Source: Proteobacteria bacterium UBA1278
Lineage (GTDB): Bacteria > Pseudomonadota > Gammaproteobacteria > Comchoanobacterales > Comchoanobacteraceae
Direction of reading: 5' to 3'
Length of the DNA: 26,866 bases
Assembly: GCA_002308435.1 (NCBI GenBank)
Contig: DBUY01000046.1
Coordinates: forward strand, 20,579-47,444
Shown here: positions 6,703 to 14,423 of the stretch, one piece after another
Position numbering within the stretch: position 1 is the first letter of the stretch
Layout of the letters: every line of letters starts with the position of its first letter
Notes under the pieces: model-generated
Databases searched by the model: none
Told to the model about the DNA's origin: nothing
Seen by the model: the letters and a program-made list of their open reading frames with translations, nothing else
Made by a program: the position numbers and the translations under genes

Positions 6703-9297
6703 CTAATCTGTGTTGGGACAGCTGGTAGTGGTCGCATCATCAACCATAGATTGCATAGTTGGAGTCGTTGATGGCTGCACGCTAGAAATATCAGGTGAGC
6801 CATCACTCGAGGTGTAATCAGAGGAGGTTCCTGTAGAAGGCACTGAATTAACCTGGAGAAACGATGTTGTATTGGCATCGTGGTTTGCGTATTGCTGTGG
6901 AAAGGCTTTTTGCAGTGTATGACCATTCGCCATTTGTTGCGAGATCATAGCTGCTTTGAACACAAGATTCAACTCACGTATTTTACTTTTTAGATGCCCC
7001 ATGTACAAACGCTTTGCTAGCTCGAATGCTTCATCACGCAGCGTATCTAGGGAATTCCACTGAGTCATACTTCTAGCATACTGAATCACCATCTTTTCAA
7101 GAGTAGACTGGAATGCTTGGTAATCAGAATCACTCGATGGCGTTGATTGTGACGTCGTAGTGGACTGAGATGAGGTAGTGCTCGAGGTGCCCGAGGATGA
7201 GGATGTCGTTGTTGAAGGAGGATTTGAAATAATCTCTGCTAACAACGAGTTCACTGGATCTGTTCTCCAGGTTGATGAAATCAACAACTGATTAGACTCA
7301 GATAAGGTACAAGAGAACGTTTGTGCGCTCGTCTGCGCATTGGTCTGTGCGCTGGTTTGCACATTTTGGTTCTGCGAAAGACTCCATGCAGATTGGGTGG
7401 ACACCGCATAATATTCGTAAACATAGGCAATCATCATACGAATCATGACCAGTTTTTGCATATTCTGATTATAACTTTTTAACTGGTCTCTCAGCATCGG
7501 AGTGACTTCTTTCTGGTTTTCTTGTATCTGATCAAGTAAACGCGCAATATTGAATATTGGTTGGGTCTGCCCAGAGCCCTCTGGGATCAATGTACCCGAA
7601 ATCTGACCACCACCACTAGATTGATAGCGCGCACCAAGACTAAAACGACCAAATTTCAGAAAAATAGCTTGCCGCGAGGGGTCTATGGTACCACCATCAT
7701 ACTCTACAGTAGTGAGTGGAGGCGTTGGTAGAGTGAAGCCAACTAGTGGAGACGCCAGAGACGGCATACCAACCACATCAAAAATAATATTTTCCTGAAA
7801 ACTCAGCAACGGACTCACGCCAAAATTATCAGGCACTGACAAGGTATTATTTAAGCCGCTGTAACGACAAGACTCGCCTGGGTCTAGTTGTTTTGGCACA
7901 TAGTTATTCAGAAAAAAGTAAAGAAGATAGCTCGCATCTGGCAAAATCGTTTGCTGTGTATCCGCCTCTTGGGCTAATGGCTCGACTACATTAACAGAGG
8001 CTCGCGCAGCCTGTGCTTGGATAATTAAATCAAATCGGTGTAGCACAATAATCAAAGCCTGCATGATTGATCGAGTTGGGTCTACTGCCAATCGTGCTTG
8101 CGTTGACGCACTGTTAATATAACCATCTATCAAACGAACCACATTGATTGCATCCATATTGACATTAGCCGTTGACGAAGACGAATCATCTAACAAATAA
8201 GCGTACAGCATAGAAGTGATACCCTGCGTCTGCGTGGGCACCTTCTGACCGCTATCTAGTAACAGCTGCTTACACTCTGGGTTATCCGTGAAGGTACTCC
8301 AGTGAAAAAAATTATACCAGTTCCCACCATTTGACAATAATTTTTCCATATTACCAACTAAGCAGCTGACTCCACGCTTATGCTCGATATAGCTCGTTGA
8401 AGTCAAAACAGTTGAAGGAATTGTTGCCTCAAATGAGCTACTTTGAATACGATCCAAGATCTGCCTCAACGAGCCCACCATCGGTTTCATACCATTCCAC
8501 GGTTGATCCACATAAGTGGCGCGCATAGTACAACTGCTATTCGTAATATCCTTATAGGTAACAGGGCCACTTGTGGTCTGACTCACTTGGACTTTACAGG
8601 GTAAGGCCTGATTCGGTAAAAAGGATCCAGCACAACTAATCAGCCCCATTAGTGAAAAACGAATATTATTCTGCACAGCACCAATCACATCATAATCACT
8701 TCCATCGGATAGCTGCTCAAGACCGTATTGACTGGCAATCGTAGCATATTGACGTGAGACAGTGTTAGCTGGCGTGTTGGTGAGTATCCCTTGTAACCCC
8801 TCAGGGACGGTTGGTGGTACATAACGAATAGTCTGCACCGTATCATCGCTGGAAAAAGTCGCTGAATCAGGCTGATCTGATTGGTACTGGGCAAATAACG
8901 ATTGGCTTGAGCCCATCAGGCCACGAGCAATTTCATATGTGAAATACGTATCATCAGGAAAACTGGGCGACACATACCCCTGAAAAAAACGACCAGCTAA
9001 ATAACCACCTCGCGTAGTCCGTAGCAGTTTGCTGTATTGGCCCATTTGAAATAAATTATAGCCATCATAATAGTTATAAGTGAGATTACTGGGATCACGG
9101 TCTATCAGAGCATTCCGCACATAAGTCACGAAACTCTCTGGATCTCCGTTGCTATCAACTGCGTCATCCGGTAGCAACAGTTGATACAGAAACGCTTGAC
9201 TGGAAAACCGATACTGCGCATTACTATCTGCGTAAATACCATTTGGCCAACATATCGCAACGACATTGACAAGAAAAAACAGCGAACGGCTCAACAT
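6703..9297 (-). CDS. Second IcmX-like exported protein (Dot/Icm-associated, tentative)
   Basis: An 864-residue exported protein, last gene of the icmW operon and 15 bp after the previous stop. I start it at ATG 9297, where AGGTGG gives good spacing; GTG codons at 9306 and 9303 are alternatives. The N-terminus MLSRSLFFLVNVVAICWPNGIYA is a signal peptide and no other membrane helix is evident, so it should be periplasmic or released. It shares with its upstream neighbour a motif C-x-L-[ST]...TWR-x-[DN]-P, a Ser/Thr-rich linker (SSSSGTSSTTSS) and a helical end starting after a Trp and rich in Glu, Leu and Gln. IcmX of Legionella has 466 residues, so this is very long. Assignment rests on position and general build; it could be an unrelated lineage-specific secreted protein. 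Its 3' end lies in the 6242-6749 duplication. Confidence 0.6.
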   Translation of the reverse strand: MLSRSLFFLVNVVAICWPNGIYADSNAQYRFSSQAFLYQLLLPDDAVDSNGDPESFVTYVRNALIDRDPSNLTYNYYDGYNLFQMGQYSKLLRTTRGGYLAGRFFQGYVSPSFPDDTYFTYEIARGLMGSSQSLFAQYQSDQPDSATFSSDDTVQTIRYVPPTVPEGLQGILTNTPANTVSRQYATIASQYGLEQLSDGSDYDVIGAVQNNIRFSLMGLISCAGSFLPNQALPCKVQVSQTTSGPVTYKDITNSSCTMRATYVDQPWNGMKPMVGSLRQILDRIQSSSFEATIPSTVLTSTSYIEHKRGVSCLVGNMEKLLSNGGNWYNFFHWSTFTDNPECKQLLLDSGQKVPTQTQGITSMLYAYLLDDSSSSTANVNMDAINVVRLIDGYINSASTQARLAVDPTRSIMQALIIVLHRFDLIIQAQAARASVNVVEPLAQEADTQQTILPDASYLLYFFLNNYVPKQLDPGESCRYSGLNNTLSVPDNFGVSPLLSFQENIIFDVVGMPSLASPLVGFTLPTPPLTTVEYDGGTIDPSRQAIFLKFGRFSLGARYQSSGGGQISGTLIPEGSGQTQPIFNIARLLDQIQENQKEVTPMLRDQLKSYNQNMQKLVMIRMMIAYVYEYYAVSTQSAWSLSQNQNVQTSAQTNAQTSAQTFSCTLSESNQLLISSTWRTDPVNSLLAEIISNPPSTTTSSSSGTSSTTSSQSTTTSQSTPSSDSDYQAFQSTLEKMVIQYARSMTQWNSLDTLRDEAFELAKRLYMGHLKSKIRELNLVFKAAMISQQMANGHTLQKAFPQQYANHDANTTSFLQVNSVPSTGTSSDYTSSDGSPDISSVQPSTTPTMQSMVDDATTTSCPNTD
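7322..7369. repeat. 12-bp tandem repeat inside the icmX-like gene
   Basis: Four consecutive 12-bp units begin TGTGCGCTCGTC, TGCGCATTGGTC, TGTGCGCTGGTT and TGCACATTTTGG. On the minus strand they encode repeated T-S/N-A-Q (NVQTSAQTNAQTSAQT) in a polar linker. Being a multiple of three, copy-number change would alter linker length without breaking the frame. Confidence 0.8.
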
Positions 9298-9312
9298 ATT
9301 CACCACCTAGAA

Positions 9313-11583
9313 TTAGCCAGTTGTCGATGACGAGGCCGATGTGTTGGTTGGCTTTGTTCCCTTAACATAGTTTTCCACTAAAGCGTCTAGCATTGCTGAT
9401 TGAGATTTGAGTGCACCAGTCATGCTTTGTGCTTGCATCAACGGTACTAGCGTTCCTGTTAGCCCAAGCTCCTCATGCTGTTTGTAGGCAGCGTAATTCT
9501 GAAGAGAAAGCTGTGCCTCAAGTAATGCAATTTCCTTTGACACTTCAGATGATGACGACGTAAAGAGATTATCCATCCATGATGCCTCTGGCACTGACCC
9601 ACTTGATGCACTATCCGAAGACGATACTGTTCCAGCAGCAGCAAATTTCACATTAGGATTTAGTCGCCATGTTGCCGCATAATTATCTAGCTGTGCAGGG
9701 GTCAGTTGACATGTTGTACCATTACCAGTGATCGTTATTTGTAAAAATCGGCGGGCATATGCGCTCACCAACGGCGTAATTGCAGCTGTTTTACTTTTCA
9801 GGAAGCTATCCATTTGCCCTGTGAATAGATTATTTGCAGTCACCATTGCACTGACCACGCCTGATTGAGCGGAAGAAATAGAGCTGACATCCTGTGAAAT
9901 TTGCGGAGCGGTGGTTCCCGTTGAAGAACTAGGTGATGTCATCACAGTCCCAGTTGAATCAAGCGCGACCACTTGCCCGTTGATTGCAACTGCAGCCGAT
10001 GCGCCTGGTGGTTTTGGTAGTGTAACGATCGGCAGAACAGTACGAATCGGATAATTAGCTGCGACCTGTTCAATCAATAATCTCGCTAATTTGGCTTGAT
10101 CAGAGGCATCTGTCGGCGCATTAACTGCCACACTATAGCTCCCAGATTTGACCAAATCGATGCAATCAGAACTGATCGGTGGGGTAAGATCCACTGGCGT
10201 CGACACAACTCCGTTGGTTGCAGTTGTCGTAGTCGTTGAGGGAGAAACAGCGTATGAATCAGGACCAATCAATGTTGCAAGACTACCAAAATACGCCATT
10301 GATGGATTTTCTTGGGTCGCCTTTGCCTGGTACGCATCAAAAATCATCCGCACCATTAACCGCCGCACATACTTGATGATATCGCTGTTTGGCGTTTGAG
10401 TATCCGCCATCAGATCCTGCGCATAACTACTTGCGTCCGCTGGTGTGTCAGGCGCACCCCCCGGAAAATAGTTACCAACCGCACTATTGTAGTCCTGACA
10501 GCTCTGCAAGATAGAGTCAACCATCCCTTGATACTGCTGGGGTATAGAGCCACTATCTAGGCCATTACACAATGCTTGCAATGACAAAACCGAACTCTGG
10601 GTCGTATTCCACCCATTCCATCCCTCATACTGTGACTGATAATACGCTCCGCTACATCCGCCAGAAAAACCGCTTGGGTAAATTGATGAATCATAACTTG
10701 GACCAGTTGAAGCGCCAGAGCTTGCAGATGATGCTTGACCCCCGGAACTCGCTGCAGTGCTCGATGCAGAACTGCTTGAGGTTTGTGCTGCATAACTACT
10801 GGAGCAACTCGACACGAGCGCTTGGGTATATTGAGCTTGTTTCATGAGATTACAAAGTGTAAGCGGAACCCCAGCATCAGATGCAGTTGTGCTATCACAC
10901 GTCGCAACGACATATGAGCCAGCAGTAGCACTTTGACCACCAGCAGAACTGACCTGAACAAATGGGAAAATAAGCTGATTGTATATCGCAATTGTCTGTT
11001 GCGATGGATCTTGAACATTCGGCAAGACATCCGATACAGACAAAGAATCAGAAGCGTTTTGATTACCCGCGCCTGACAAAATCAATGACACAAAGTTCGT
11101 CATCTGATCTGATTTTGCCTGAGTCATGGTATTACTGTGTCCAGCAGACTGAAACAAGGCAACCGTCTGGTCAACAAAAGCAGACGCTGGAACGTCATTA
11201 TTATGACTAAATACAAACTTAAGCTGTTCAACCAGATTGTCAAAACCCTTTTCAGTCACATCAGGATCTAGCAGCAAAGACTCCATTTGTGTTTCAGAGA
11301 TCGCATTTTGAAGCCAGTTCTGATTATTCGTATTCATCGCCGCCTGATTCAGCGCCAACGTATTCTGGTTTAACATGATAGCCGACTGATTTTTACTGAG
11401 CGTGACTTGGTTTGCATGGGTCTCACTATTATCTGTATTTATCGGTGTGGTCGCATTTTGATTTGGAACAGCCGGCGTAACTGATTGTACCGCATAGCCA
11501 GAGACGGGGTGACACAGTGCTGTCAACACACAAATCCAGGTCGTTAAAAGTTGGTTGTTATCTCGCCTCATGGTCAATTTCAT
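9313..11583 (-). CDS. icmX: IcmX-like exported protein of the Dot/Icm type IVB secretion locus
   Basis: In Legionella icmX follows icmW and encodes an exported protein needed for pore formation by the Dot/Icm system. Here the gene is third in an operon beginning with icmW. I start at ATG 11583, four bases after the upstream stop (TGA-GGGC-ATG), which suggests translational coupling. The signal peptide MKLTMRRDNNQLLTTWICVLTALCHPVSGYA then leads into a Gln/Asn-rich segment. A Ser/Ala/Gly-rich linker (SSSSASSTAASSGG) lies near residue 275. The C-terminal part has CQLTPAQ...ATWRLNP, then SWMDNLFTSSSSEVSKEIALLEAQLS and a helical tail, the kind of ending I recall for IcmX. At 756 residues it is much longer than Legionella IcmX (466). 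The assignment is good by context and moderate by sequence. Confidence 0.65.
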   Translation of the reverse strand: MKLTMRRDNNQLLTTWICVLTALCHPVSGYAVQSVTPAVPNQNATTPINTDNSETHANQVTLSKNQSAIMLNQNTLALNQAAMNTNNQNWLQNAISETQMESLLLDPDVTEKGFDNLVEQLKFVFSHNNDVPASAFVDQTVALFQSAGHSNTMTQAKSDQMTNFVSLILSGAGNQNASDSLSVSDVLPNVQDPSQQTIAIYNQLIFPFVQVSSAGGQSATAGSYVVATCDSTTASDAGVPLTLCNLMKQAQYTQALVSSCSSSYAAQTSSSSASSTAASSGGQASSASSGASTGPSYDSSIYPSGFSGGCSGAYYQSQYEGWNGWNTTQSSVLSLQALCNGLDSGSIPQQYQGMVDSILQSCQDYNSAVGNYFPGGAPDTPADASSYAQDLMADTQTPNSDIIKYVRRLMVRMIFDAYQAKATQENPSMAYFGSLATLIGPDSYAVSPSTTTTTATNGVVSTPVDLTPPISSDCIDLVKSGSYSVAVNAPTDASDQAKLARLLIEQVAANYPIRTVLPIVTLPKPPGASAAVAINGQVVALDSTGTVMTSPSSSTGTTAPQISQDVSSISSAQSGVVSAMVTANNLFTGQMDSFLKSKTAAITPLVSAYARRFLQITITGNGTTCQLTPAQLDNYAATWRLNPNVKFAAAGTVSSSDSASSGSVPEASWMDNLFTSSSSEVSKEIALLEAQLSLQNYAAYKQHEELGLTGTLVPLMQAQSMTGALKSQSAMLDALVENYVKGTKPTNTSASSSTTG

Positions 11584-11587
11584 GCCC

Positions 11588-12127
11588 TCAATAAATTCGA
11601 TACAGCGCGTCGTCCCCAATGGTTGACGGGGCTGAGTCAAGCGCTACATCCGATGCTAACATACCCTGAGATGGTAAGACATATCCGCTGTCTCCGGCAT
11701 CACTAGAAAGAACACCGACAGAACCTGCATTGACAAGACCAGCATCAGTGAGTGGGTTAACCGACGCACCAGAGACCAGGGATGGCTCTTGTTTGTCAGT
11801 TTTTGCCTTCATTTTTAAGTCTGCCTGTTTCTTGGCACGCTCGTGCGCTGCGTGCTCCCGTGGCCCAGTCTTACGGTTATTTGGCAACCTCAGCTTGGCT
11901 TTCTTACCTGACTTAGACGGTTTCTCAGGATCAATTGCGTTAGCGATCCGCCGACCAGCATTTGAAGCATTGGCATTTGCCGATGGCTGACTACTAGCAC
12001 CACCTTTAATCTTGTGCGCAGACTTTTCACAAGCTAAACGTTCGAGACCAGATAAATTTTCGCAACGCGCAAAAGCACCGGTCGTGAGTAACATCAACAA
12101 TCCAAACACAAACAAACGCCAACTCAT
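11588..12127 (-). CDS. Exported basic small protein between icmW and icmX (unknown)
   Basis: A 179-residue protein with a clear signal peptide (MSWRLFVFGLLMLLTTGAFA) followed by RCENLSGLERLACEKSAHK, two cysteines spaced to form a small disulfide loop. The middle (about 60-115) is strongly basic and likely helical (KKAKLRLPNNRK...HERAKKQADLKMKAK). The last 65 residues are Ser/Gly/Asp/Val-rich and acidic. The ribosome site GGAGAG overlaps the icmW stop, and the ATG is one base past it, so translation should be coupled to icmW. Its own end is 4 bp from the icmX-like start. I recognise no family. In Legionella icmW and icmX are adjacent, so this is an extra gene and a candidate lineage-specific component or periplasmic helper of the secretion system. 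Confidence 0.8.
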   Translation of the reverse strand: MSWRLFVFGLLMLLTTGAFARCENLSGLERLACEKSAHKIKGGASSQPSANANASNAGRRIANAIDPEKPSKSGKKAKLRLPNNRKTGPREHAAHERAKKQADLKMKAKTDKQEPSLVSGASVNPLTDAGLVNAGSVGVLSSDAGDSGYVLPSQGMLASDVALDSAPSTIGDDALYRIY

Positions 12128-12128
12128 A

Positions 12129-12569
12129 CTACTCTCCTAATGCCGATACAACGAGCTCTAAGCGCTCGTTCGCTAGAACACGCGGTAACAAACGAAACCG
12201 CTCAAATATAATATTTCTTGATAAAAATAATTGCGCTGCGACATTATCACGCTTCGATTTCTCAGCCGCCGCAATGACACGTGAAGCAGCACCAGGCGTC
12301 ACTTCGTCTAGTGCTTGTAAAATTCTCAAATAGCGGCTCGTCTTCGTGTAAGCAAGGACATCTAATAGCGCCTCTCGCTCCTTGATATCGTCACCCGGAC
12401 GCATCAAAGACAAAGCATCGCCGAGACGCGACATACTTTGTTCATAATCGGCTTGCCCATCGTAATAGTTACGCTCAATCGTCTCTAATAGAACAATGAC
12501 ACGATACACGGCTTCGTCTTGAAAACCTGACCAGTACTCGTGTGATGCGGCTAAGCTGATATCTGCCAA
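12129..12569 (-). CDS. icmW: IcmW, Dot/Icm type IVB effector adaptor subunit
   Basis: IcmW works with IcmS as a cytoplasmic adaptor that hands effectors to the DotL coupling complex. The 146-residue protein follows the Legionella IcmW sequence I remember (151 residues) across its length: ASxxYW near the start, MYRV/VYRV, the TxxSRxLRILQALDxVxPGAASRV core and FLSRNIIFERFRLLPRVLA near the end. The only usable start is TTG at 12569: the frame upstream has a stop within ten codons and no ATG or GTG, and this start matches the family N-terminus exactly. A GGA about 11 bases upstream is a weak ribosome site. It heads the operon with the small exported protein and the two IcmX-like proteins. No convincing promoter was found for it. 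Confidence 0.9.
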   Translation of the reverse strand: MADISLAASHEYWSGFQDEAVYRVIVLLETIERNYYDGQADYEQSMSRLGDALSLMRPGDDIKEREALLDVLAYTKTSRYLRILQALDEVTPGAASRVIAAAEKSKRDNVAAQLFLSRNIIFERFRLLPRVLANERLELVVSALGE

Positions 12570-12692
12570 AGATTCGATCCAAAATATACACTTTGATTAT
12601 GACGGATGGGTTATCAAAACACAATGGCAACTAGACTGAAAATTCAGATTAACATGACAGAATAAAATCCATATATCCTTGCAAAACAGTAC

Positions 12693-12698
12693 TATAAT
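12693..12698 (+). promoter_or_regulatory. Candidate -10 element for the unknown gene at 12726
   Basis: A perfect TATAAT lies 27 bp before the ATG, but no acceptable -35 is found 16-18 bp upstream. The divergent icmW gene starts 123 bp away. Activator dependence is possible. The same intergenic stretch holds the short palindrome CTGAAAATTCAG near 12638-12649. Confidence 0.4.
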
Positions 12699-12725
12699 TA
12701 TGTCAATCAATGAATGAGGTAGCAA

Positions 12726-13181
12726 ATGCAGCCGCAACAAGAACCCACACAATCAATTGATGTGTGGCAGAGATCAATACAACAAGCAATTAATCTCACT
12801 AACCACCAGCTAACAGCGCATACCGAACGCTATATTGCAAACATCCTCAATCAATACATGCGCGACCAGGCACTGACCGATACACCCATTGATATCGCAT
12901 GGGTTGAGCCGGTATATACCCCAAAAGAAGCCATCATTAAACACCAGCACATAGGCAACAGGTGTCTAATAATATGTAGTTTCTTTCCAAATCAAGCCGA
13001 TCATTATAATACCACTCTCACACACTATCTTCAGGTTGGACAATCCGCTTATCATTTTGTCGCCAATCAAAAGAAACCATCCACCATCGAGTTTGAGCTA
13101 TTCAGTGAGCTCAGTGAACAATTCATTGTGATCACCAGTATTCTAAAACATATCAAAATTGACCCTATCCTAAACAAATAA
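12726..13181 (+). CDS. Conserved hypothetical protein, divergent from icmW
   Basis: A 151-residue soluble protein with no signal or membrane segment. The sequence HIGNRCLIICSFFPNQAD...YLQVGQSAYHFVA resembles a family of about 200-220 residues of unknown function that I recall from Xanthomonas and other gammaproteobacteria, with a pattern of the type VGDxxLFxxGFF...YYIxMGxxAY. This copy would lack the last part of that family. A GAGG sits 8 bp before the ATG. It is transcribed away from icmW and toward bolA, 86 bp downstream. The match is from memory and tentative; no biochemical role can be given. Confidence 0.7.
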   Translation: MQPQQEPTQSIDVWQRSIQQAINLTNHQLTAHTERYIANILNQYMRDQALTDTPIDIAWVEPVYTPKEAIIKHQHIGNRCLIICSFFPNQADHYNTTLTHYLQVGQSAYHFVANQKKPSTIEFELFSELSEQFIVITSILKHIKIDPILNK

Positions 13182-13229
13182 AAACAGGAAAACCATTGAT
13201 AGCACGCGCTATTCTCAGATAAAAAAAGG

Positions 13230-13238
13230 TGATATAAT
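13230..13238 (+). promoter_or_regulatory. bolA-grxD promoter, extended -10
   Basis: TGATATAAT is an extended -10 (TG-N-TATAAT) ending 29 bp before the bolA ATG. The -35 position (TATTCT) is poor, which extended -10 promoters tolerate. Confidence 0.6.
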
Positions 13239-13267
13239 AAAAACAATATCCCACACCAATCAACAGC

Positions 13268-13498
13268 ATGAACCCAAACGATATCCAAAGACAAATCGAA
13301 AACGGACTACCCAATGCCTCTGTCCGAGTGGACAGCAATGATAATATTCATTTCGTCGCCACCATCATCAGCGATGAGTTCACAGGCCTTTCACGTTTAG
13401 CACAACATCGCCTTATCTATAGTATTCTCGCTGAGGACCTCAAAGAGAATATACATGCCCTACAACTAATCACGAAAACACCAGAGGAAAATAAATGA
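13268..13498 (+). CDS. ibaG: BolA/IbaG-family protein
   Basis: BolA-type proteins bind monothiol glutaredoxins and take part in Fe-S cluster handling and stress responses. At 76 residues it matches IbaG (YrbA) in size and pattern: an N-terminal IQRQIENGLPNASVRV helix-strand, HFVATIISDEFTGLSR, then AQHRLIYSILAEDL and IHALQLITKTP. The last four bases overlap the next gene (ATGA at 13495-13498), a glutaredoxin. This BolA-Grx pairing is well known and supports the call. The subclass (IbaG rather than BolA proper) is inferred from the short length and the LSRLAQHR region. Confidence 0.9.
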   Translation: MNPNDIQRQIENGLPNASVRVDSNDNIHFVATIISDEFTGLSRLAQHRLIYSILAEDLKENIHALQLITKTPEENK

Positions 13499-13824
13499 GT
13501 ACAGACACCCAAACACAGATACAAACACTCATCAACACCCACCCTGTAATTCTCTTCATGAAAGGAACTGAGGATTTCCCACAATGTGGTTTTTCATATC
13601 AAGTTGTCGATATCCTGCAACGAAACCGAGCAGAGTTTCACTGCGTCAACGTCTTAGAAGATGAAGACATCCGTCAAGGCATCAAAACCTTTACAAACTG
13701 GCCAACCATTCCACAGCTTTATATTCAAGGGGAATTCGTTGGTGGATGTGACATTATCAATGAGCTACACGAGAATGGCGAGCTAGCGCAGCTATTGGCA
13801 AAGTTTACTATAACGACCGCATAG
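13495..13824 (+). CDS. grxD: Monothiol glutaredoxin Grx4 (GrxD)
   Basis: Grx4-type proteins carry and transfer [2Fe-2S] clusters using glutathione and partner with BolA proteins. The 109-residue sequence has the signature FMKGTEDFPQCGFS (CGFS at 31-34, Lys23 for glutathione), then TFTNWPTIPQLYI with the cis-proline, and GEFVGGCDI. It overlaps the ibaG stop by 4 bp, so the two are translationally coupled. It ends only 5 bp from the stop of ruvA on the opposite strand, leaving no room for a separate terminator. Confidence 0.96.
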   Translation: MSTDTQTQIQTLINTHPVILFMKGTEDFPQCGFSYQVVDILQRNRAEFHCVNVLEDEDIRQGIKTFTNWPTIPQLYIQGEFVGGCDIINELHENGELAQLLAKFTITTA

Positions 13825-13829
13825 CCGCA

Positions 13830-14423
13830 CTAGACTTTGGCAAAAGATTGTAAACATTTCTTGAGCAATGCGTCGGAACCTATGCCGGGCTCAAAGAGTG
13901 CCCGAACTTTGTCCATAACCATTCCAGGCTGATAACCCAGCTGCGTGAGGGCCGTCACGACATCCTCGATCTCACTCGACTCTGGTTGGGTGCCTGTGCT
14001 CGCATCAAGAATATTCGGCTGCCATTTCGACAATTTTGGCTTAAGCTCTACCACTAAGCGCTCAGCCATGCGAGCACCCACTCCTTTTACACAGGTCAAT
14101 CGGGCTGCATCTTTTTCAGCAACTGCACGAACCAGCACAGACTCAGTAAGGCCATCTAAAATCAATAACGCGAGTTTTGGACCAACACCCTGACACGTAA
14201 TCAGCAGACGAAACAAATCGCGCTCACGAGTTGTCGAAAAACCAAATAATGATTGTCCATCTTCTCGAATATGATGATGGATGTAAAAAGAAAACTGCTG
14301 TGCGCCCATCGTCAACGAAGCTGTTTTAGCATGAATCAATACCTCATAACCAATCCCATTGACAAGCAGTAGACAACGATCACAATCGACATGCTTAATG
14401 TTCCCCTCTAGATAACCAATCAT
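13830..14423 (-). CDS. ruvA: Holliday junction DNA-binding protein RuvA
   Basis: RuvA tetramers hold Holliday junctions open and load RuvB. The start is ATG 14423, preceded by AGGAGAG at good spacing and giving the family N-terminus MIGYLEG; the frame extends further upstream but only as ruvC sequence in another phase. The 197 residues are close to E. coli RuvA (203). FSFYIHHHIREDGQSLFGF belongs to domain I, the helix-hairpin-helix motifs include LITCQGVGPKLALLIL and LTCVKGVGARMAERLVVELK, and a linker leads to the C-terminal RuvB-binding domain (EDVVTALTQLGY). It overlaps the ruvC stop by 4 bp (ATGA). ruvB, usually next, is absent here. Confidence 0.96.
   Translation of the reverse strand: MIGYLEGNIKHVDCDRCLLLVNGIGYEVLIHAKTASLTMGAQQFSFYIHHHIREDGQSLFGFSTTRERDLFRLLITCQGVGPKLALLILDGLTESVLVRAVAEKDAARLTCVKGVGARMAERLVVELKPKLSKWQPNILDASTGTQPESSEIEDVVTALTQLGYQPGMVMDKVRALFEPGIGSDALLKKCLQSFAKV

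Larger units (their letters stand above)
6242..6749. repeat. Imperfect tandem duplication (about 255 bp x 2) across the ruvB / icmX-like gene ends
   Basis: Unit 1 (6242-6494) and unit 2 (6495-6749) align along their whole length with a few small indels. Both begin GTAGAC...CTTGCAAGCTCA and end TCAACCATAG; landmarks such as AATCTGT(A/G)TTGGGACAG recur 254 bp apart. Unit 1 contains the true last 50 codons of ruvB followed by a relic of the 3' end of the minus-strand icmX-like gene. Unit 2 contains a relic of the ruvB tail followed by the true 3' end of that gene. The two gene ends were therefore already adjacent and convergent when one segment duplicated in tandem. By hand the ruvB-tail part is roughly 85% identical, so the event is not recent. 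Confidence 0.9.

Noticed and set aside
12570..12725. CpxR or PmrA site controlling icmW
   Set aside because: I looked for GTAAA repeats and CTTAA tandems on both strands and found only isolated partial matches; the CTGAAAATTCAG palindrome has no known binder.
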